A stretch of DNA of 64,000 nucleotides from Ecdyonurus torrentis (GCA_949318235.1 OX439129.1:23796321-23860320), one strand, 5' to 3'; numbered from the stretch's first letter, positions 35,219 to 47,900 are shown. Translations and numbers: made by a program. Notes: generated by a model not told the origin, from the letters alone.

Positions 35219-35671
35219 AATGAAGAAGGTGAATTGAAGTTTTTTTGTTGAGTTTATGATATTTTTGGAAAGAGCTTTAAAAAATTTTGAGGCGCTATTT
35301 TTCTTAGGACGATTGGAGCAAGCAAAGTATTTTTAATTAATTTTTGAAAATCGACCTAAAAAGACTCTGACGTCATCATTCCACTTTTTTCTCGCAAATA
35401 CTAATCGTTCGAGGTTCAGTAACCAGTTTAATGAAATCAGCTCGTTCTCAGGATTTCAAAAAACTGGCTACTGAACCTTCTACGTCAATACTTTCCGAAA
35501 TAAATGCCCGATTGATGACGTCAGAGTCTTTTTAGGACGATTTTCAAAAATTAATTAAAAATACCTCCCATGCTCCAATCGTTTTAAGAAAAAATACCGC
35601 CTCAAAAATTTTCAACGCTCTTTCAAAAATGTCATAAAAAGTGGGGGTTAAAAAAATTCACCTTCCTCATT
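35219..35671. mobile_element. Hairpin MITE with TGACGTCA pair (about 453 bp)
   Basis: The terminal inverted repeats are AATGAAGAAGGTGAATT (left) and AATTCACCTTCCTCATT (right). Long imperfect arms converge on about 35445. TGACGTCA lies at 35368-35375 and 35516-35523 in mirror positions. No clear target-site duplication and no ORF. Termini and arm content resemble the 10236-10580 family distantly. Confidence 0.75.
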
Positions 35672-35938
35672 CCTGGATAAAAAAAAAGTTTTTATTATTT
35701 TCATGTTCTAAGAAACTGTTTATAATAAATTTCTAGTTTAATAGTTTTTTCTATAGAAAATTCTAAAAGTTAATATAACATATTATACATACATATTTGT
35801 CAATGTTAAAGTTTGTTATTAAATCTCTGTTCATACAATAAAACCTAATGCTGTGGTTTCTAAAGCCATAATATATCTGTGTCACAATAAAAGACGTGAA
35901 TTATGTTTATCATTATCGATACTACTACAGTAATGCTA

Positions 35939-36046
<108 letters not shown>

Positions 36047-36275
36047 TGTGTCAACTAAATTGAATAACCTAAAATTTCAGTTACCAAGCTTTTCATATTT
36101 TCATGTAAGAAAAATGATAACGTTATTTGCAAGTCTGAAATATTCTAAGCTACACTATATATAAATATATCACATAAAGATAAACATTTTTGTAAATTTC
36201 AAATAATATTATATCTACGATTCACACAGTGTATATATTCAATATTATGTAAGTTTATACAATTTTTATAGCAAC

Positions 36276-36278
<3 letters not shown>

Positions 36279-36332
<54 letters not shown>

Positions 36333-36360
36333 ATATATATATATATATATTATATATACA

Positions 36361-36421
<61 letters not shown>
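36279..36421. repeat. (TA)n microsatellite
   Basis: About 143 bp of TA with short interruptions (TGTG, TACAGTA). Confidence 0.95.
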
Positions 36422-36422
<1 letters not shown>

Positions 36423-38149
36423 CAATCCAACATCATAGCATCTTTTCAATAGAAATCTTTCACAATATATATTTCTCAAGTGGCAAAGTTCTATTTTTGT
36501 TGCACTCGATATATATATCCTTCATAATAATATAGGCCTATATTTCGTTCTATGAAAAGAATATATAATAAAAAAAAAAGTTTTTTCATATTTTGTCCTT
36601 TATATTAATATATTCTAACATAAGGCTCTTCTAAGTGACCAGGCCATTTTTTATAATATAGCAACAATAGAAATCTCTTTATAGAAAGTGATGCAAGTAT
36701 ACAAGGAAAAAAATATTAATAAAAAAAAAAGTAAGAAAATATTATAGTATAGTTCATTCAGTCAGAGAAAGACCAAAAGCAAAGCAAAAGCATTCGAATA
36801 ATATTGATATGGATTGTAGAAGCAGAAAATTGTCCTGTCATCGATCTATCATGAACAGTAGGAGAATAAAAGAAGAGAAAGGGGAAAAATATTGAAACAC
36901 AGAAAAAAAAAATGATACAAGCCATATCCATCTGAGTAAAGAGAGAGAAAATGAGAGAAAAGAATGAACACAAAGAATGTCAGCAGCCACCACGCAGACT
37001 TTATATAAGTTACAATAGAATGTATTGCGCTTGAGGGATTCTTTAACTGTTGTCCCATTAAAACCACCCCATATAATCACCGCTATTATATAGCGTTAGA
37101 GATTTATATGAAACAATGAGTTAAAAAACAGAGAATATTTATAAGACATTTTATTTATAATGTACATATACTGCACGTTTTAAGATTTTTGTTTTGTATA
37201 ATTATTATGAATACTTGTAATTGTTAAAACATACACAACTTTTATAATGCTTTCTGTTTGAATGCACTTTAATGTAGACAATAATGTTTTTCAATCAACA
37301 GTAAAGCGATTGAAAGTATCATGAAAAAGAAAGTTAAAGAGATGTTAATTATAATGGAACAATGGAGTGACTCATATACTGCAGTTACTTGCATTTTAAG
37401 TCTTTAAGTAATAAATAGTAATAATATAATAAAATATTTATTTTAATGTGAACATTACAATTAGATTAGGAAATTTTGATGCTTATAAAAATATATATAA
37501 AGAAAAGAACACACTTTGCAGAAAAAGGTTGAAATATTTTTTGTATATAAAATAATTGGATGGAAAGAAGTTTAAAGAACTCTCTCAGATACGTTTTTCT
37601 AAAAGTCAAAAGTGTGTTTCTTAAAAAGAAAAAACAGGAACGTGCTTTACGTAAATGATACAAATTTACAACAGAAAGAAAAAAAATATATATACATTAT
37701 ATGAGCATTCAGTCAAACATAAAAATTGCTTCATTTTGAAATTTATACATCTCTATTTTCATTCTCCGCTTTTTATTCACGTTTATCAATAACATAAAAT
37801 CTAATTTGTTTATATGGTATAATTGATTAAATTTGAGCTTTTGTTGTGTGATATATTATATATATATATATTTTTTTATTTAAATGAAATATTATATTAT
37901 CATATTATTATTTGTGATAAACAATAAAAAGGGAGGATAAAAAAAAAATAATGGTAGAGACGAAGTATGAAACCGAATGTAATACTACAGTACTGTATGG
38001 GTCTATATTATGGTTATGGTATGGTGGCTGGCTCGATGCCCAATATAGCGTGGGTCCGCCATGTTTTTATCATAATAATAGAGGGTTGCTGTGTCGCCTC
38101 GCGTGCCTTGATGCTTGTTGCTGCTGCTTCTGCCTTACTTGCCTTCTGT

Positions 38150-38150
<1 letters not shown>

Positions 38151-38186
<36 letters not shown>

Positions 38187-38319
38187 CTCTCTCTCTCTCT
38201 CTGGCTGGTTTTGTGCCGGCAGTCATACATACAGCGTATAGAAAAACAATAAATTGTGCTAGCTAGCCGAGGTCACACTTTCAGCTTGCTAGAGCTGTTG
38301 GATAACCCCTAGGCTCTGG

Positions 38320-38382
<63 letters not shown>

Positions 38383-38440
38383 CTCAAAATTCCACACTCT
38401 GCACGATTTTCTCACTAACACCCACCCACCCACCCACCCA
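38151..38440. repeat. Cluster of (CT)n tracts and a (CCCA)n tract
   Basis: (CT)n 38151-38201 and 38322-38379, then about five CCCA units at 38421-38440. The unique sequence between them (38203-38320) is less AT-rich than the region average. Confidence 0.93.
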
Positions 38441-39133
38441 CACTAACACCCCCTACAAAAGAAAAAGAAGACAACTCTATATTATAATGATGATGCAAAT
38501 TTATGCCTAGCCCAGTCTCACCCTATTTATTTTCTTATATTTTTTAACATTTCAATATAATAACTAAAATAATAATAATAATAATAAAATCAGCAAAGAA
38601 ATAAAATTGTCACTTTGAGTTTTATTTTTTGAGCATTATGAAAGAAACTGGGGAGGAAAAAAATATGAGTCTTAAGATATTTGTTTTTGCTATGGTTTAT
38701 GTTTTAAAATAGAGACAATTTGTTTTCAGAACATTTTCTCACCTTTATATAATTTGTGTGGGGGGAAAAATATAACTACCTAACATATTTTACAGAATTT
38801 TCTACTGGTTAGAAAATAGAAAAATATTGCTTTGAAAAACCCCTTAAATTTATTTGGTAATATTTTATGTCACTTCCAATAATATTTCGGCTCGCTTTAG
38901 CTTTACATTATGTTGTATTTTCATGTATTGATCTTTACTTATCAGTTTGTGATATACATAGATTAAAATGTTGTTTTTTATAATACTAATCGTATCGAAT
39001 ATAAATGTAATTATCAGTTGTTTTACTATTGTATATTTGTACTAAACGTTAGTAATTATCAATACATAACATAATAGTAATAAATCTATTTTATCTGCTA
39101 TTTTATATTAACTGTTCCAATGTTTTTATATTG

Positions 39134-39720
39134 ATGAACGTCAAGTTAGCCCCCCCACCCCCGAACTTTTAATTGAAAATTTGTGTGTCGTTTGTGCTAC
39201 GTTTGTGCTGGTTTGTGCCGTAAAAAGTTTCGTTTGTGCTACTAATTAGCGGGAGTTAATTAGAATCTTAATTTGGGGGGCTAACTTGACGCCAACCCCC
39301 CCTCCATTAAAATTTCAATTTTTTTTCACGTCAATCGTTTGTGCTACGTTTGTGCTGGTTTGTGCCGCAAAATTTTTCGTTTGTGCTACTTTAATTACAG
39401 AGTTAATTAAAATTTAATGAGGGGGGGCTAACTTGACGCCAACCCCCCCTCTAACGAAATTTGAAATTTTTTTCACGCCAATCGTTTGTGCTACGTTTGT
39501 GCTGGTTTGTGCCGAAGAGTTTGACGTTTGTGCTGGTTTCGTTCCTGAGATAATTAGCAATTAATTAGGGGGGCCAACTTGACGCCAGCCCCCCCACTCA
39601 CAAAACTGAAAATTTTTTGGTGGGAATCGTTTGTGCTACGTTTGTGCTGGTTTGTGCCGTAAAGATTGACGTTTGTGCTGGAATATTAATTAAGATATTC
39701 ACTAATTAACTTTAGAGCCA
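39134..39720 (+). repeat. Tandem ~147-bp repeats at the outer end of the left arm
   Basis: Four units, with CGTTTGTGCTACGTTTGTG starting at 39189, 39336, 39483 and 39629 (spacing 147, 147, 146). Each carries the nonamer GTTTGTGCT several times, then AATTA-rich sequence. Between units lies a near-palindrome of G-run, CTAACTTGACGCCAA and C-run, which repeats the element's own terminus in inverted form. Confidence 0.88.
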
Positions 39721-40211
39721 ATCACAATTGCGCATTTCAAGTAGCGCGAAAGATTTGAATTAAATACTTAAATGCAAATACGTATAACTAGAGTGCGCTT
39801 TCTCTTTTCCTTTTTGCACCCAGGTGAATAAAGGAAACGATATAATATATACGTAAAGGGTAGGTGGGGTAATTTAGTCCATGGGGCATAATGGGACACT
39901 AATTGAATGAAAGTTTGAATTTCGAAAATTTCCATGCTTAATATAAGATATATAAAATAAATATTATTGTTGTTACTTTTTTTATAATATTTCATTTCCA
40001 TGTTTTTATTTTAATTTAAGTTTTAAGCGATGAAGCATGCTCAATATGAGCTTTAAAAAATTGTTTGAGCTTCATGCTTAAATATAATTTCTTTGTACAG
40101 AAACATTAAACTAAGTAAATTTTACTGAATGCAAATGTCATTTTTTATTGTATAACTGATGCTAAAATATTTAAACAATATTTAATAAGTAAAATATTCA
40201 CAACAACAACA

Positions 40212-40248
<37 letters not shown>

Positions 40249-40507
40249 CCTTGTAACTTGTAACACACGTTATTATTAATTTATTATCAAGCAATATAAC
40301 CTGGTATGTTGCATTAAAAAAGTGTGCAGAAAAAGAACTATCACAATATTTATTTATTTTTCGTCGTATATACATTGCAAAATAGTATAGTCATACTCAT
40401 AATGTAAATGTATGCTATGATGATTTTTAGAGCCAGATATTCCTTCGTTGACATTAACAGTGTTGTAAATATACACAATACATATTCGTCTTTATTCAAT
40501 AATACTT

Positions 40508-40542
<35 letters not shown>

Positions 40543-40765
40543 TTTCCACTCTTACACCTAAGAAGCCATAATATACGGTTTCAATTAAAAATAAAAATCT
40601 ATATTATTGATGATAATATAAAATAGAAAAGATTAAGAATAAATTGCACATTGTAACAAAGAGTATAGGCAATTCAAACGTTTTCAAAAAAATTTAAGAA
40701 AATTTAAGGTAACACCACTATTAACACAATATAATTATATTTTACTAAATAATAAAATTACTGGC

Positions 40766-41071
40766 GTAGAACACATTGAAAAAAAGGAGTCTAATATCCT
40801 AACATACCTAAATATCAACGTTGATTTAGCCGGAGTCATTGATTTAATGATTTTCAATTTATATTCCCTTCACGAAATGGCAGATGCGGTTTTATGACGT
40901 CACAGCTCGCTTTGTTCTCGCACGCGTAGACCAGTCAGCTGTGACGTCATAAAACCGCATATCTGCCATTTCGTGAATGAAAAATAAATCAGAAATCAAT
41001 GACTCCGACCAAATCAACGTTGATGTAATTTTAGAATATTAGACAGGCTTTTTGTTCAAAGTGTTCCGCGA
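40766..41071. mobile_element. Hairpin MITE nested in the left arm
   Basis: Inverted arms flank about 40923: CACGAAATGGCAGATGCGG / TTTTATGACGTCACAGCT on the left and the complement on the right (TGACGTCA at 40895-40902 and 40942-40949). Outer ends are CGTAGAACACATTGAA and, inverted, CGCGGAACACTTTGAA. The right arm of the FB element carries the counterpart at 42379-42660, but its inner terminus is missing. Confidence 0.65.
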
Positions 41072-41485
41072 CTTAAAATTGCAGCCAAGGTAAAAAAAAA
41101 AAAAAAAAAAAAAGAGTAAACAAAAATTGTGCCTTGTAACACACGTTATTATTATCAAGTAATTAAACCAGATATAGATTATGTTATTTATATTGCATTG
41201 AAAAATTGTGCTGAATAAGAGCTATGCTTTTGACCGTGCACAAATTTATAATGTATAAGTATATACTTTTTTTTTCTATAGCCAGATAATTTTTCGGTGA
41301 GACTCATATACTCATAACATAACTATATTAACAAAAACAGTAGTATATATATTTACCAGTGTAATGAGACACTTTTTCGTTTCAATAGGGACTGGACGAC
41401 TGGTACTAAAAAGCCACTTTAAATTATTAATATTTTACGATTTTAAAAATAAATATTATTATAATAATAATCTTGTTCTATCGGC

Positions 41486-41807
41486 AGGGGTGATGCGGCC
41501 CGCGAGGTCATTTTGTGCGGCCCGCGGAACCTCCGATTAAAAAAAATTACATTAAATAAAAAATAATAATTAAAAAAAATGTATAATTACAGATTTGGTC
41601 CCACTTTTTCATGATTTTAAAATTAACAATGTTAATATTTTCAATTAAACTTATATTATTTGCATAAAAATCAATAGCCACGCCCCCTTTTTGAAAAAAA
41701 ATTGGCTCCGGCGGGGCCCTGTCCACCCCTCACTGAAAGTCTGCGGCCCGCAAATGATTTCTAAGGTCCGATTTGGCCCGGCATACAAAATGAGTTTGAC
41801 ACCCCTA
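41486..41807. mobile_element. hAT-like non-autonomous element with GGCCCGC motifs
   Basis: Termini are CAGGGGTGATGCGGCCCGC at the left and TTTGACACCCCTA at the right (complement TAGGGGTGTCAAA). CAGGGGTGTCAAACTCA is a terminus known from animal hAT elements. The GC-rich ends with repeated GGCCCGC contrast with the AT-rich surroundings. No matching 8-bp duplication was found at the borders. Confidence 0.55.
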
Positions 41808-41948
41808 GACGATCTCATTGAAAAAAAAAGTGGTTATGACCTATAAGCAAAGTTAAATTCAGTGCCATACCTACATTTTAATTTGTTGCATAATGAATTT
41901 ACTATTTTCTAAAAAGTATCAACATTTTGTATATGCAACACATTTAAA

Positions 41949-42260
41949 TGAGAAAGACTAAAAATTTTAATGGGGTAATTATAATTCATTCTAAAACAGG
42001 ACATTGTCCTGAATCGAAATATGCAAATTTTTAATATTTTAGCTTAGTAATTTGTATATATATATTTTTTTAAGTCGTAAAATGACGTCACGGGTGGACA
42101 CTTTTTTCGATGCTTAAATGCATATAAGTTACCGCCCGTGTCATCGTTTATTGATTCTCAAAAATTAATTACAAATACTTTATAAACTCAAAGATTAAAA
42201 ATTTGAGTTTAAATTGAATCAGGGCAATGTTATCTTTTAGAACACAAAATATATTACCCC
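41949..42260. mobile_element. Hairpin MITE nested in the spacer
   Basis: A second copy of the 10236-10580 family: ATGAGAAAGACTA, then AGGACATTGTCCTGAATCGA, then AAAATGACGTCACGGG (TGACGTCA at 42083-42090). The right-hand TGACGTCA is mutated to TGTCATCG and the right terminus is degraded into a C-run. Confidence 0.65.
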
Positions 42261-42883
42261 CCCCCCCCCTGGCGCCATTATTTTTTCCTCGTTGTTCTTT
42301 GAAAAGAGTTGTTTTTTAATTTCCATTGGTAAATAGTATAAAATATAGCTTTTTTTTTTTTTGAAGTTTGATATGAAACCTGTCTAATATTCTAAAATTG
42401 CATCAACGTTGATTTGGTCGGAGTCATTGATTTCTGATTTATTTTTCATTCACGAAATGGCAGATATGCGGTTTTATGACGTCACAGCTGACTGGTCTAC
42501 GCGTGCGAGAACAAAGCGAGCTGTGACGTCATAAAACCGCATCTGCCATTTCGTGAAGGGAATATAAATTGAAAATCATTAAATCAATGACTCCGGCTAA
42601 ATCAACGTTGATATTTAGGTATGTTAGGATATTAGACTCCTTTTTTTCAATGTGTTCTACGCCAGTAATTTTATTATTTAGTAAAATATAATTATATTGT
42701 GTTAATAGTGGTGTTACCTTAAATTTTCTTAAATTTTTTTGAAAACGTTTGAATTGCCTATACTCTTTGTTACAATGTGCAATTTATTCTTAATCTTTTC
42801 TATTTTATATTATCATCAATAATATAGATTTTTATTTTTAATTGAAACCGTATATTATGGCTTCTTAGGTGTAAGAGTGGAAA

Positions 42884-42919
<36 letters not shown>

Positions 42920-43178
42920 AAGTATTATTGAATAAAGACGAATATGTATTGTGTATATTTACAACACTGTTAATGTCAACGAAGGAATATCTGGCTCTAA
43001 AAATCATCATAGCATACATTTACATTATGAGTATGACTATACTATTTTGCAATGTATATACGACGAAAAATAAATAAATATTGTGATAGTTCTTTTTCTG
43101 CACACTTTTTTAATGCAACATACCAGGTTATATTGCTTGATAATAAATTAATAATAACGTGTGTTACAAGTTACAAGG

Positions 43179-43214
<36 letters not shown>

Positions 43215-43706
43215 TGTTGTTGTTGTGAATATTTTACTTATTAAATATTGTTTAAATATTTTAGCATCAGTTATACAATAAAAAATGACATTTGCATTCA
43301 GTAAAATTTACTTAGTTTAATGTTTCTGTACAAAGAAATTATATTTAAGCATGAAGCTCAAACAATTTTTTAAAGCTCATATTGAGCATGCTTCATCGCT
43401 TAAAACTTAAATTAAAATAAAAACATGGAAATGAAATATTATAAAAAAAGTAACAACAATAATATTTATTTTATATATCTTATATTAAGCATGGAAATTT
43501 TCGAAATTCAAACTTTCATTCAATTAGTGTCCCATTATGCCCCATGGACTAAATTACCCCACCTACCCTTTACGTATATATTATATCGTTTCCTTTATTC
43601 ACCTGGGTGCAAAAAGGAAAAGAGAAAGCGCACTCTAGTTATACGTATTTGCATTTAAGTATTTAATTCAAATCTTTCGCGCTACTTGAAATGCGCAATT
43701 GTGATT

Positions 43707-44293
43707 GGCTCTAAAGTTAATTAGTGAATATCTTAATTAATATTCCAGCACAAACGTCAATCTTTACGGCACAAACCAGCACAAACGTAGCACAAACGAT
43801 TCCCACCAAAAAATTTTCAGTTTTGTGAGTGGGGGGGCTGGCGTCAAGTTGGCCCCCCTAATTAATTGCTAATTATCTCAGGAACGAAACCAGCACAAAC
43901 GTCAAACTCTTCGGCACAAACCAGCACAAACGTAGCACAAACGATTGGCGTGAAAAAAATTTCAAATTTCGTTAGAGGGGGGGTTGGCGTCAAGTTAGCC
44001 CCCCCTCATTAAATTTTAATTAACTCTGTAATTAAAGTAGCACAAACGAAAAATTTTGCGGCACAAACCAGCACAAACGTAGCACAAACGATTGACGTGA
44101 AAAAAAAATTGAAATTTTAATGGAGGGGGGGTTGGCGTCAAGTTAGCCCCCCAAATTAAGATTCTAATTAACTCCCGCTAATTAGTAGCACAAACGAAAC
44201 TTTTTACGGCACAAACCAGCACAAACGTAGCACAAACGACACACAAATTTTCAATTAAAAGTTCGGGGGTGGGGGGGCTAACTTGACGTTCAT
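43707..44293 (-). repeat. Tandem ~147-bp repeats at the outer end of the right arm
   Basis: The inverted counterpart of 39134-39720, with AGCACAAACGTAGCACAAAC motifs in the same four-unit order. Confidence 0.88.
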
Positions 44294-44961
44294 TTTATAT
44301 TGCCTTTAGGCAAGAGATTAGTTTTTAATATTTACACAGAAATGTACTTCTCATCAATAAAATATTTAATATGAATATGATATTTGAGATAATATTATTT
44401 TATTGAGAGTGGATCAAAATTATGGAAAAACATTTATTATACTTTTTATTTACTTCATTTATTTATATATTATGTATTAATAATATTGATAAATATTGCT
44501 ACTTAGAAGTTGGTACATTGAGTGAAAAAATAATTACTAAATATAAAGTGCTAAAAAATCAAAATTTCTGTTTATTATTGTTTAATTTGCTATTCCATTA
44601 TTTATTTTTTTTCGACAAACAACATCACTCTAAATAAAAAAAGTGTACCAAAAATAGTACAAAAGAAAAAGGTTAGTAAACAAATTCTATAAATCATAAT
44701 TAAATATTATATTGTTAATATGTGCTTCCGGCTGAAAAGTCTTTGCTGTTATTAAATAATAATAACGCAAGTTTCTGTTCATATTAGATAACGTATAAGA
44801 AAACAAATCATTTTTATTGATTTCACCACGAAATTTTAAACAACAAGTTCTATGACATAAATTGTTTTTGCTAACATTGTGATCTCAAATACGAGTATTG
44901 TTAAATGAAGTGTCAATTTTATTTTTTAGCTATCATAACAATTAATAGAAAACTATCAAGC

Positions 44962-45093
44962 TGGATTCACATATTCTTGATTTTGCATAACACTTTGCGT
45001 AACAAAATTCAACAATACATTTTCATTGTTGAATTTTGTTATGCAAAGTGTTAGGCAAAAAGTTATGCAAAATCAATAATATATGTGAATACA
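44962..45093. repeat. Near-perfect 130-bp hairpin
   Basis: TTGCATAACACTTTGCGTAA and CAAAATTCAACAAT at the left are mirrored by ATTGTTGAATTTTG and TTATGCAAAGTGTTAGGC on the right, with outer ends GATTCACATAT / ATATGTGAATAC. The loop is about 10 nt (ACATTTTC). It lies 20 bp from the TTAA MITE copy 3. Confidence 0.8.
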
Positions 45094-45113
45094 CCTTTCA
45101 ATTTTCATATTAA

Positions 45114-45410
45114 AGGAATAGACCAGATAGTTACATAAATAACTTTAGATTGTCTCAAAACCCAACTGTAGCCCCTTAACAGTGATCAGAAAATTCGATT
45201 TAGGCAACCCGCACAACATTTTCATACTAATTCTAGCATGTTTCTGACGTCATAAACATGAATTTTCACGCAAATTGCATACTTTACAGTGTTTTCACGC
45301 TCTCTCATGGGGCTACATTAACATTCTGGTAAAAATTATCATCAGTTTTGAAGATCCCATTTCGTGTTTATTCATTAAAAAGCACATGTTGTTTTATGTG
45401 GTCTATTGCT
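45114..45410 (-). mobile_element. TTAA-flanked MITE, copy 3 (inverted, 297 bp)
   Basis: Bordered by TTAA at 45110-45113 and 45411-45414. Terminal repeats AGGAATAGACCA and TGGTCTATTGCT (one mismatch in the end). Its complement matches copy 1 closely (GAAATGGGATCTTC, AAAATGTTGTGCGGGTTGC). TGACGTCA lies at 45245-45252. Confidence 0.83.
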
Positions 45411-46199
45411 TTAATATTACTATTTTTTTTTGTACTTCTTTTTACGATGATATTGAAATTGATGAAATTGATGATATTAGTATTGAATTTTGATTTTTAA
45501 TTTATTTTTTTAAATGATAAACTATATTAAATTGTAATGTAATTATAAAAGTTTAAATTACAACTAATATACAATTTATAATTAGTTTATAAGAGCTATA
45601 CACAAATTAAAAGTGAAAATTATATTTATACTTAATTAAATAAATTAATTAATCTTTTAATCATATGTTGTTAACAAATAATTATATGATAATAAAGAGA
45701 CTGTGATTGTAACGTTTGTGTTTGACCTAGCGGGAGAAAGGGTGAAGAGGGGATCATTACAATGTAATTAATGTCAGTAATACACGCTCCTACCCTTGTC
45801 AATGACCCCTAGTAGAACTTTCACATATGACCTCATAAACAATCACCTGCAGAATACATTATCATTGCCTTTAACGTAAAATTTAAGATATTAAAATATT
45901 GTTGTCTTTAACTTTACAATTACCTTCAACAATTATTGTAATAATGTATTGCATATTTGATTGTAAGGAGAGTGGAAATAAATAAAATTTGAATTTAAAA
46001 TTTTGAATTCATGGTATTTTACTGAGAGTTATTATTATATATTTTAAGTTTTTTTAAATAAAAAGAGTGAAATTTTTACGTTTGCTTTTTCTAGCATTAC
46101 GACATAGGTAAAAATCATTTATTGAGTTAAATATTTAGAGCTTACAAATAGATTCCTTTTTTTTTTTTACCAGAAATGTGTTAAAAATGCATCTATGCA

Positions 46200-46620
46200 C
46201 TTTATTTTAAAAAAGCGTGTATCGTTGTTGAATACGCCAACGCATGGAATGCTACCCGATTATTAATGTATCTTGCAAGTTATACAGTCCATTGAACAGT
46301 AAAATTTTCTACCATATTCTATTACATTTCAATATCGTGCGAGTTTTACACTGAATATTGTTCGGAATTTGCAATACTTTTCTTTTGCATTCTTTTGACT
46401 AAATGCATATTGTGTACTTCACTTGATTTTTAAAAATATTGAAACCAATATAAATATAAAAGGTATAAAATTAATAAATTCATGGTACGTAATAAAAATA
46501 ATAATAAAAATACAAGAAAAGGAAAATGTACAGCATTGAAATCTATCGCGAAGGTATCCTGAAAGTTATGCAGCCCGTTGAACAGTAAAATTTTCTCCCG
46601 TATTCTAATACATGGGGAGT
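46200..46620 (+). repeat. Dispersed short repeat, copies 3 and 4 in direct order
   Basis: GTATCTTGCAAGTTATACAG..TTGAACAGTAAAATTTTCT (from about 46269) recurs as GTATCCTGAAAGTTATGCAG..TTGAACAGTAAAATTTTCT (from about 46554). Both relate to the minus-strand copies at 24190-24310 and 27505-27570. Confidence 0.6.
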
Positions 46621-47900
46621 TTTGTGTAATGTTATTTTTACCAAACGGTATTTAGTTTATGATATGATTATAATATTTATACGTCTCTTATAATCACTAA
46701 AGTAGCAATTAAACTAAAAACCAATGTAAAGTTTGAAGAATTACTAAAATATTACTCTTGTTAATTAAATATTAAAAAAATAAAAAAAGTAATATTATCG
46801 CAAAATATTTTACATCATCAAATCATCTATTAAATGTTAGTAATTTAAGTATTGATTTAGAAAATTGAAATTAATATATAAAATAAATATTGTATTTTTT
46901 AATAAATGTTATAATAAAAAAAAACTTTTTGAAAGAAAGGTTAATTAAATTATTAGAAGCACCACTTTTGCTCTTTAGTTTCTTTACTTTCTTTAAGGCA
47001 AAAAGAGAATTCTTGGAAAGAGAATGGAGTGCCAAATATAGAAGAATCAGAGGCAACTTTGAGAGCGAAAGAGAGAGAGAAAGGGAGGTAAAAGTTAGCG
47101 TGCTTTCTGAAGCGTAAGGGGTTGATATTTGCTGGCCTAATGGTACGTACTATAGTCCTCGACACTTAAAATAGGATGTAATAATGCCATGAGGTAACCT
47201 TTGTTGTGATGAGCTCATAATATAACACCTATTTAACAAAGGTGATAATATTTAATTGTCTATAATGGATAGTAGTTTTATCATAATTAGTTAAATCTAA
47301 AAAAAAAAGTTAAATTTGCTTTATTAATTTTCTGTAGTGATTTTAATTCTGCAAGAATTTTAGTAAATCCTTTGTGGTCGTACAACAATTTAAACGATCC
47401 AGTAAAGAAAAAATTAAAATACCTTATATTTTTATATTTTACTGTGTATTCCAAATATGTGCTAATTTCATGAATTATATATGTAGCTAGAAAATAACAA
47501 TAATTGAAGATTAACTCTTACACACGGAAAAAAATAGATACGTGATAATTATGCTAGCATATTTTCAGCACAATTACAGCATAATTTATAATATACTACA
47601 CAATTACTATATGTTACAATAGCATAAATATTATGTTGTAAAGCATAATTATTTGTAACATCACTTGTGCTACAAATGCAGCTTAAATTACGTAATTTAT
47701 TCATTCGGTGCAAAAAGATAAATCAATTATGTTTTGAAACAGAAAATAAAATGAGCATACTTTTTGTGTAATCTATATTTTGTGAGGAAATGTTACTTTT
47801 ATTATTAATTACATCCCTCCATTTTCACCACAATTCAAGTTCTCTTTTTTTTTTTTATTAATTAAAAAAAACATATTTATTTTGCATTGTTTTCAATGGC

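Larger units (their letters stand above)
41048..42378. other. Spacer of the foldback element
   Basis: 1331 bp without a usable ORF. The segment 41090-41360 is a diverged direct copy of arm sequence 40225-40490 (shared CTTGTAACACACGTTATTATT, then AGCCAGATA). It also holds a hAT-like element (41486-41807), a hairpin MITE (41949-42260) and a run of C (42257-42269). Confidence 0.7.
39134..44293. mobile_element. Foldback (FB-like) transposable element, 5.16 kb
   Basis: Two arms, 39134-41047 and 42379-44293 (about 1.91 kb each), are near-identical inverted copies, including an identical 77-codon ORF and matching poly(A)/poly(T) tracts. Both outer ends read ATGAACGTCAAGTTAGCCCC. The element is bordered by the same nine bases, TTTATATTG, at 39125-39133 and 44294-44302, a target-site duplication. 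Each arm starts with tandem ~147-bp repeats. Long inverted repeats built of tandem units with a 9-bp duplication are the known design of Drosophila FB elements; long-TIR Mutator-like elements are an alternative. No transposase was found in the 1331-bp spacer, so this copy looks non-autonomous. Confidence 0.88.

Noticed and set aside
37951..38266. Two overlapping 96-99-codon ORFs
   Set aside because: Both run into a (CT)n tract (Ser-Leu runs) and have no supporting splice or homology signals.
39768..40001. 77-codon ORF repeated identically at 43425-43658
   Set aside because: Identical only because the two foldback arms are copies. Low-complexity start, no domain, no other ORF around it.
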